64,000 nucleotides of DNA, from positions 33,387,682-33,451,681 of the forward strand of contig OZ024794.1 of assembly GCA_964017045.1 (NCBI GenBank). The letters are read 5' to 3'. Numbering within the stretch: the first letter of the stretch is position 1; every line of letters begins with the position of its first letter. This document shows positions 57,924 through 64,000 of this stretch, one piece after another. Made by a program: the position numbers and the translations under genes. The notes under the pieces were generated by a model, which was given only the letters and a program-made list of their open reading frames with translations, was not told where the DNA came from and made no database searches. This stretch comes from Omphiscola glabra (lineage: Eukaryota; Mollusca; Gastropoda; Lymnaeidae).

Positions 57924-59045
57924 TCATAAACCGATTACACTTAGTGGAATCTATGAAATATTGCTAGGCTCGATATATGTGATGATCCGTATAGTTAATG
58001 CTAATGTTCTTAGAAGCTTGCAATATTCGATTATAAATATCGCAATGTTTTGAAAATTTGCCGATTTTTCGTCGAAATATTACTTCCCGTTCGCATTTAT
58101 CTGTATATTTTATTTAATTATGTTTTGCTTTCTCACAAGTCTTAGTTTAAATACTTAAATAAAACTGTATTAAACTACATTAGCTTCAATTTGTAGGTCT
58201 ATAATTTTAATACAGTTCTCACTAAGTCTCAAATGTGAGCAATCTTTTCATGTATTCAAAATATATTTTATAATAAAAGGAGTACTTTTAAGCTAAGGAA
58301 TTTTGTTAATTATAAATTGAATGATGGCATCATGGTTTCAAAAATCTCTCGGGGAGGGCACCGCCCCCCCCCCCCAGCCGGATCACAATGTGTACAACAA
58401 TATAACAAAAATACATTTAAAAAATTAAAAATGACACTAGTATAGTTAATGGCGCCTTTAGCTGATTACAATTAGTGGAATTTATGAAAAATCGCTAGGC
58501 TTAATATATTAGCTGATCCTTATATTTAATGCTAATCAAGTTATAGTATTCGGTAACAAAAATCGCACTGACTAGCTTAAAAGTAATGCTTTTATTATAA
58601 AATATAATTTGAAAACATGAAAAGATTGCTCACGCTTGATACTTAGTGAGAACTGTATTAATTTGCATCTATTGCCTCAGGCCTTCCAACCCCCAGTGCA
58701 TGATACCCTCACACAGTTACTCTTGTGACCAGTGAAATATCCTCATCAACACCAGTCACGGAAACATTGCAAATCCCATCAACATTCATAGGAGCCATAA
58801 TGATCAATAAATTGATCGTGGGCCCTTAACATATAGAAGAAGAAGTTTTACCTCCCGTTGTTCTCATATGGCGCCATTTTTTTAAAATTATGTTGTTTTG
58901 CAACTTGGCTAGGTTAAAGACTTTTATGACACTGTATTAAAATATGTTAAGATACATATTATAAAGGTCTACAATTTTAATAATAGTTTGTCAAGCATTA
59001 AGCATGTGCAATCTGTTTTCAAATCATAGTTCATCGTAAAAGCAT
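57924..59045. repeat. Old block of direct and inverted duplications
   Basis: Three related relations are visible. 57924-58030 and 58455-58555 are direct copies (GATTACA.TTAGTGGAAT, GCTAGGCT, TGATCC). 58192-58300 and 58568-58672 are inverted copies (AATACAGTTCTCACTAAGT, GAGCAATCTTTTCATGT, TATTTTATAATAAAAG). 58080-58280 and 58850-59040 are diverged direct copies (AGGTCTA.AATTTTAAT). The inverted arms could fold a transcript into a hairpin stem of about 105 bp. Likely overlapping copies of an AT-rich mobile element. Confidence 0.6.
58723..58846 (+). mobile_element. SINE-like element, second copy
   Basis: Matches the intronic copy at 48001 along its length, including AATGATCAAT, ATTGATCGTGGGCCCT and the ATATAGAAGAAGAAG tail. 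It sits inside the duplicated block at 57924-59045. Confidence 0.6.
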
Positions 59046-59910
59046 GACTAAACAATTTGGCATCGTGATTTTATTTTCTAATTTAGACTTTAAAGGGCGC
59101 AAAGAAACGGTGCGCGTTTTATAAATTATTATTGAATCAAAAGGGTTTTTGTTTTCTTTAAAATATGCTACATTTGTTACAAAGTTTCCTGAATAACAGA
59201 TTTAAAAAAAAAAACACTTAGCCTAAATTTATTATTATTAACTTCCCAACAGCTTTTCTCTTTTTAATGTCAGAATAACAAACAAAGTGCCCCCCCCCCC
59301 AATCCATTTGCACTGCACTCATTTTTTTATATTATTAATTTTATTTTAGATGAGAATCCAGTAGAAAGCTAAGAATTTTTGTTGTTGTAAACTAGCATTT
59401 CGATTATCACGCCAATTCCATTTTTTTGGTACGGGTTTTTAAAAAAAATCCTTATTCCTACTTCGTCAATTTAAAATAGATTCTGTGGATTTAGATAAAA
59501 AAATATTTTAAAGTATAGCGAAGAGGCAATTAAAGAAAGTTGTACTAGTCTGAAATTCAAAAATAAAAATTTCAATCTACTGAATACTGGGAAATTTATA
59601 CTTTATTTGCATACGAATTTGCCTTAGATAAAATCACTCATTAGTAAATATAAAGTCATCTGTAAACAACTCATGTCTTCTTAAAATAGTTATGCAGTTC
59701 ATATGCAATTTATAAAAATGACCAGTTTTCAAAATCCATAAAAATGCATAGACCTTTCTAATCCACCTGTTTTTGTTCTTTTTGACTTTGGTAAAATTAG
59801 GAAATATTTAGATAAGGTCGTCTAAGCAGTATACTTATAAGTAAGTTTGTTTTTTTCATTTGCGTTCATCATATAAAATATTGTTTGCAGTGCTTTTTAG
59901 TTGAATTTTG
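59046..59910. other. Gene-free AT-rich interval
   Basis: Nothing recognised; C run at 59291-59300. Confidence 0.5.
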
Positions 59911-60016
59911 CGTCATCATTAGTGCATGTAGATTGCATTCATAGAACTACGTCATCATCAGTGCCTACAGATTGGCTTCGTAGACCTGTATCATCATCAG
60001 TGCCTGTAGCCTTGCA
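59911..60016 (+). repeat. 39-bp tandem repeat
   Basis: Two and a half diverged copies containing CGTCATCATCAGTGCCT and TAGACCTG. It borders the transposase-like relic. Confidence 0.75.
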
Positions 60017-60021
60017 TCTGG

Positions 60022-60418
60022 TTACAATAGCCTGTTTGTGAGCAGAAAATCGCCAGGTAGCTCATCATCAATAATGTTGTCATCGATATCTTCATTGTCT
60101 GACACTCCGTCAACTCGATTTGGATGAAGCTCCACGATATCTATAGGACCATTGTCATCCCCTTCTTCATCAGAGGTCAGATATCTATAAGACCATTGTC
60201 ATCTCCTTCTTCATCAGAGGTCAGATATCTATAAGACCATTGTCATCCCCTTCTTCATCAGAGGTCGTATATCTATAGGACCATTGTCATCCCCTTCTTC
60301 ATCAGAGGTCAGATATCTATAAGACCATTGTCATCCTCTTCTTCATCAGAGGTCAGATATCTATAAGACCATTGTCATCCTCTTCTTCATCAGAACTCAG
60401 AAACTCACCAGAACTCAT
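60022..60418 (-). pseudogene. Possible piggyBac-type transposase N-terminal relic
   Basis: On minus an ATG at 60418 opens MSSGEFLSSDEEEDDNGLIDI and stops. A 44-bp segment of this acidic region is then repeated about six times out of frame. After the last copy the frame continues DEEGDDNGPIDIVELHPN, then VSDNEDIDDNIIDDELPGDF, to a TAA at 60022. The acidic, Asp/Glu-rich start with an IVEL and an LPG motif recalls N-termini of piggyBac-derived proteins, but the DDD catalytic domain is absent here. A small exon (acceptor ACAG, donor GGTGAG) overlapping the start in another frame is also imaginable. The identification is an inference from composition and motif order. Confidence 0.35.
60136..60400 (+). 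repeat. 44-bp tandem repeat inside the relic
   Basis: Six copies of a 44-bp unit with ATATCTATAAGACCATTGTC and TTCTTCATCAGAGGTCAG. The unit is coding-derived: it contains the DEEGDDNG codons of the surrounding frame. Confidence 0.93.
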
Positions 60419-60754
60419 TTATAATATCGTCTATTTCTTTCAAAGGAAGGATCTTGTGTCGCGCCTTTTCCTGTAACACGTAATTACGAAATACGGGCTA
60501 AAATTTAACCAAGTGTCAGATATGATCCAGAATTGTGGATCGAGATATTTTGGTCTAAAGTAGTAATCAAAACTAAAACATGCGATTCAACCCTATATTA
60601 ACAGTATTTAAATATGAAATTTGACATTCCACTTCATTAAAAAGCTGTAAATCTCCCCCAACCCCCAATTTTTTTTCTTTTACCCTTTACTCTAGGCACA
60701 TCTCATCGCTGACTCTAAATATTCACATCGACGATTTGATATTGGTAATTAGAC

Positions 60755-60940
60755 TTGATGAAACCCATTGTTGATAAAGTTGATTCACGGGGTGAGGTTG
60801 GTCCAAACATTGAAAATGATTGTGAAATGTCCAGTTCCAATGATTCAAGATTCCGGAGTGTCAAACAGAACAGTTTTCCGCATTTTGAACCTCCACCTGC
60901 TTTAACATCCCGCCATTCCTACTCCTTTTGTTTAACATAA
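60755..60940 (+). CDS. Possible short coding exon, unidentified
   Basis: ATG ATG frame of 61 codons: MMKPIVDKVDSRGEVGPNIE near the start, Ser-rich middle (MSSSNDSRFRSVKQN), Pro-rich end (HFEPPPAL), stop TAA. Composition is protein-like and free of repeats, but I see no family, no convincing splice sites and no poly-A signal nearby. Confidence 0.2.
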   Translation: MMKPIVDKVDSRGEVGPNIENDCEMSSSNDSRFRSVKQNSFPHFEPPPALTSRHSYSFCLT

Positions 60941-61007
60941 ATGTAACGTTCATAAAGATATAGCAGTCTATGGACAGTTTTATTATCTACACTGAAATTA
61001 CCGTATA

Positions 61008-61308
61008 TAACTTTGCACATATAACTATGCACATATAACTATGCACATATAACTATGCACATATAACTATGCACATATAACTATGCACATCTAACTATGC
61101 ACATCTAACTATGCATATCTAACTATGCACCTATAACTATGCACATCTAACTATGCACATATAACTATGCACATATAACTATGCACATATAACTATGCAC
61201 ATATAACTATGCACATATAACTATGCACATATAACTATGTACATATAACTATGCACATATAACTATGCACATATAACTATGCACATATAACTATGCACAT
61301 ATAACGCT
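61008..61308 (+). repeat. 14-bp minisatellite, 21 copies
   Basis: Unit CACATATAACTATG, very uniform; a CATCTAACTATG variant clusters at 61087-61150. Confidence 0.96.
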
Positions 61309-62110
61309 GCGCATAGAATTATACACTGTTCAGTTGCTTTACTGAACGCATAACTTTTAATACAATTTAATGTCGATCAACTTTAACATTTTGAGAATAA
61401 GTTTTAATTTGTCGCTCGGCGATAGGGCTGCTCCACCACCGGCCCTTTTAAAAACCCCGAGAGCGACTTATCATTGCGAGAGTGTCCACCATCATCCTCC
61501 CTCCTCCAATGTCTCTTAAGTCCAACGGCGATGACATTATCCACAGCTATCCAATAAACCAGTTGGTCGTGTTTTTGATCGCTGGTGGAATTATTGTTTA
61601 ACTATTTCTAAAAAGACAATAAATAATTGATTTACAATTAAATGTACTAGAATCTTATTTATGTAGTCATAAAAAAATAAGCTGACAAACTCATGTAAAT
61701 GATTGTTTGTGTGTGTGTTTATTTATTGACTCCAAACAATTGTCGGAACTAGAGAGCTGCAATTTTCCAGTTTTTCTCTATTATTCTTAAGGTCCTCAAA
61801 TTATTATTATAACTTTTAACACTGGGGCCCCTAAACCGATGTACAACTTTAAAATTTATTTAGAATAATTATGTTTTTAAAAAAAGGAAAGGGCTTTGTC
61901 TAAGCGATACCTTTGAAAGTGAAATGACCATTTTAAAATTGCCTTGAATATTTATGCGATAGCTTTTGATGGGGGCCAATTTATAGGTCTTAACTTGGGT
62001 ACGTTATGGAACGATTTGAGACTTTGAGAAGATTAACTTCAATATTAATATGGAGGAACTAAATGGGTCAACATTTACGTGATTAAATATAAATGGCATC
62101 TGTTGTTCTT
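61309..62110. other. Gene-free AT-rich interval
   Basis: No exon recognised. Confidence 0.5.
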
Positions 62111-62610
62111 AGCCAACAACCAGGACCACTCAGCCAGGACCATTCAGTCAGGAGGACCACTCAGCCGGACCACTTAGATAAGACCACTCAGCCAGGACCA
62201 CTCAGCCAGGAGGACCACTCAGCCGGACCACTTAGATAAGACCACTCAGCCAGGACCACTCAGCCAGGAGAACCCCTCATCCAGGAATACTCAGCCCGGA
62301 CCACTAAAACAGGACCACTCAGCCAGAAGGACCAATCAGCCAAGACCACTCAACTAGGACAACTTAGCCAGGAACACACAGCCGGGACAACTCATCGGGA
62401 CCACTCAGCCAGAACCACTCAACCAGGACCACTCAACCAGGACCACTCAACCAGGACCATGACTCAACCAATACCACTCAGCCATGAGGACCACTCAGCC
62501 AGGACCACTCAGACAAGACCACTCAACTAGGACAACTTAGCCTGGACCACTCAGCCAGGACCACTCAACCAGGACCATTCAGCCAGGACCACTCAACCGG
62601 ACCACTCCGG
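62111..62610 (+). repeat. 14-15-bp minisatellite with irregular higher-order pattern
   Basis: Copies of AGGACCACTCAGCC and AGGACCACTCAACC; a 55-bp segment (with CCGGACCACTTAGATAAGAC) is repeated at about 62150-62250. Many units are diverged. Confidence 0.9.
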
Positions 62611-63181
62611 GTTTATTCTATTTGTATTTTTTGTTATCTAAACATGTCCCATTTAATTTCACCAAAAGAATTCAAATTATTGCACTTCTAAAAAAAAATC
62701 AAAATTTATTTGTGATGTTAGTTTAGTAAATAACATAATAAACTTGTTTTCGGCGGGGGCGCTATTTTAGGGAGTTGGCCTCGGGCGTCATTTAGTCAAG
62801 TTTCGCCAGTGCTTATCTGAAGTTATATATAAATCTTTTATACTAAATGTATTAATTACATTACAATCATTAATATACACGTTTTAAATTATTCCTTTTA
62901 AACGTGGTTAAAAAAAAAATGTGGGCCATGTCCTCTGGATATTTTATGAGATGTCGTCGATGTCAATTGTCGTTAAAAATTTGTAATTTTTTTAAGAAAG
63001 CATTCAAACTTGACATTAAAAAAAAATCTATAACAACAGCAATATTTGATATCAAGAATGTATTTTCTATTCATGCATATTTGAGGTACGATTTAAAGGA
63101 ATAAACGGAGGCGTAGTTAAGGGAATGCAGTTGGGGGACAGATGTCATGGGGGGGCCAGACCAGACTTTGGTGGGGGGTTT
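62611..63181. other. Gene-free interval
   Basis: Nothing recognised between the array and the kinase 3' flank. Confidence 0.5.
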
Positions 63182-63219
63182 TTTATTGATGAAAATTATA
63201 GGTATCAGAGTGATTTATT
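63182..63219 (-). terminator. Poly-A signals of the kinase gene
   Basis: AATAAA on minus at 63219-63214 and again at 63187-63182, about 52 and 84 nt beyond the stop codon. Both spacings fit a 3' end. Confidence 0.5.
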
Positions 63220-63270
63220 TTTTTTTTGGGGGGGGGGGGAATGGGGGTGGTGCGAAAAAAGGTTTTTAGT

Positions 63271-63852
63271 CTACTGTTCTTCATCAATTAAATTGCCCTG
63301 GAAAGTCTCAGCAAATAAAGAGAATGTTTTCGAGCTGGGTCTTTTATTGGGGTCACTGTGCCAACATTGCTCGAGTTCGCTGAGGAACCGCTGGTTGATG
63401 GGAAGATCCCTGGCCGTGTCCGGCTTCAAACCCTTTTCTCCAACGTGAACCTCAAGTTGCCGCAGTGTCAAATCTTCAAAGGCTGTCTCCTCGGTGACCA
63501 GCTCCAGGATCACCAGTCCCAGTGAGTACACATCCGCCTTCATCAGTGCATCAAGGCTCAGCAGCTCCCCGCGCAGAACTTCCGGTGCGGAATACAGGGG
63601 TGTTCCTACGTGTCTCGTCGCGGGACTCGATGCGTTAGTCTCGTCATCGGACTTGATCTTGCTCAAACCAAAGTCTGTGATTTTGGCCAAGACCGGAAGC
63701 TTGTCGTCTGTTGATTCGTTGCCAGGCACGTTGTTGAGCAGTACGTTCTGGGTCTTGAGGTCACAATGAGCTATGTCATTGTTATGCAGGTAAGCCATCC
63801 CAATCGCTACGTGTCGCGTGATATTGATCTTGTCACTATTTGTAAAGTCCAC
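63271..63852 (-). CDS. TKL-like protein kinase, 3'-terminal exon (partial)
   Basis: C-terminal lobe of a serine/threonine-type kinase domain; the N-lobe exons lie beyond the right edge of the window. The exon begins at 63852 after TTTTTTACACAG (phase 0; the first codon GTG is Val, not a start) and encodes 193 residues. Motifs by exon residue: HCDLKTQN (29-36) with catalytic Asp 31, Lys 33 and Asn 36; DFGLSK (60-65); GTPLYSAPEV (83-92); DVYSLGLVILEL (107-118); CWHSDPNKRPS (163-173). All catalytic residues are present, so it should be active. The Cys before the catalytic Asp replaces the usual Arg, making it a non-RD kinase. The CW..DP..RPS end and overall pattern fit the TKL group, but also some receptor-type kinases; substrate unknown. 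A short tail (ETFQGNLIDEEQ) follows the domain. Confidence 0.85.
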   Translation of the reverse strand: MDFTNSDKINITRHVAIGMAYLHNNDIAHCDLKTQNVLLNNVPGNESTDDKLPVLAKITDFGLSKIKSDDETNASSPATRHVGTPLYSAPEVLRGELLSLDALMKADVYSLGLVILELVTEETAFEDLTLRQLEVHVGEKGLKPDTARDLPINQRFLSELEQCWHSDPNKRPSSKTFSLFAETFQGNLIDEEQ

Positions 63853-64000
63853 CTGTGTAAAAAATTGTAATAATTAATGACTAGAGAGCGCTGAAGCAAT
63901 GGTACATTTTGCTACAAATATAAAAATGGAGTCCTCCCTATTCACACAATTAATTTATTACATAACTTCCTAACTTATTAAATTAAATACGCAATATCCA
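63853..64000 (-). other. Intron of the kinase gene
   Basis: AT-rich sequence upstream of the acceptor at 63853, with no open frame continuing the kinase; the donor must lie outside the window. Confidence 0.6.

Noticed and set aside
1..64000. tRNA or rRNA genes
   Set aside because: No cloverleaf with matching A and B boxes and no conserved rRNA core was seen by eye; a covariance-model scan would be needed to exclude them fully.

Overview
This is an intron-bearing animal nuclear genome window: AT-rich, gene-poor and very rich in tandem repeats. The two recognisable genes are metazoan in character: a two-exon FADS6-type fatty acid desaturase and the last exon of a TKL-like protein kinase, each with splice sites. 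Short non-autonomous hAT-type elements, SINE-like copies ending in AAGAAG, and a possible piggyBac relic fit an invertebrate. A lophotrochozoan such as a gastropod is my guess, but no feature proves it. I see no bacterial operon, tRNA, rRNA or CRISPR array.

Layout. 1-8.9 kb: low-complexity DNA with a GGGCTGTGAG minisatellite, a 1.07-kb G-rich array and long TA, CT and CA tracts. 9-16 kb: three hAT-like MITEs, a 31-bp minisatellite and a GC-rich 0.6-kb insertion flanked by a 12-bp direct repeat. 17.7-23.3 kb: five large arrays, including a 35-bp dimeric array and a 32-bp array of about 44 copies. 23.4-25.2 kb: a possible two-exon small secreted peptide gene and a MITE with a perfect 8-bp target duplication. 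25.7-29.2 kb: four more arrays. 29.3-31 kb: a possible first exon with TATA and GC boxes. 31.4-45.9 kb: about a dozen arrays with units of 15-53 bp. 46.1-48.4 kb: the desaturase gene on the minus strand, with a SINE-like copy in its intron. 48.4-57.4 kb: arrays and MITEs. 57.4-60.5 kb: an old duplicated and inverted block and a possible transposase relic. 61-62.6 kb: two arrays. 63.2-64 kb: the kinase 3' exon, minus strand.

Summing my hand-marked intervals, tandem arrays fill roughly 21-22 kb, about a third of the window. Nearly every array has its own unit, unrelated to its neighbours, so minisatellites appear to have arisen locally many times. Most long open frames come from arrays with no stop codon in any frame, not from genes. 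The genes show no functional link to each other. The best candidates for something undescribed are the small peptide gene near 24.2-24.6 kb, the orphan first exon near 29.4 kb, and the way so many unrelated minisatellites sit side by side.
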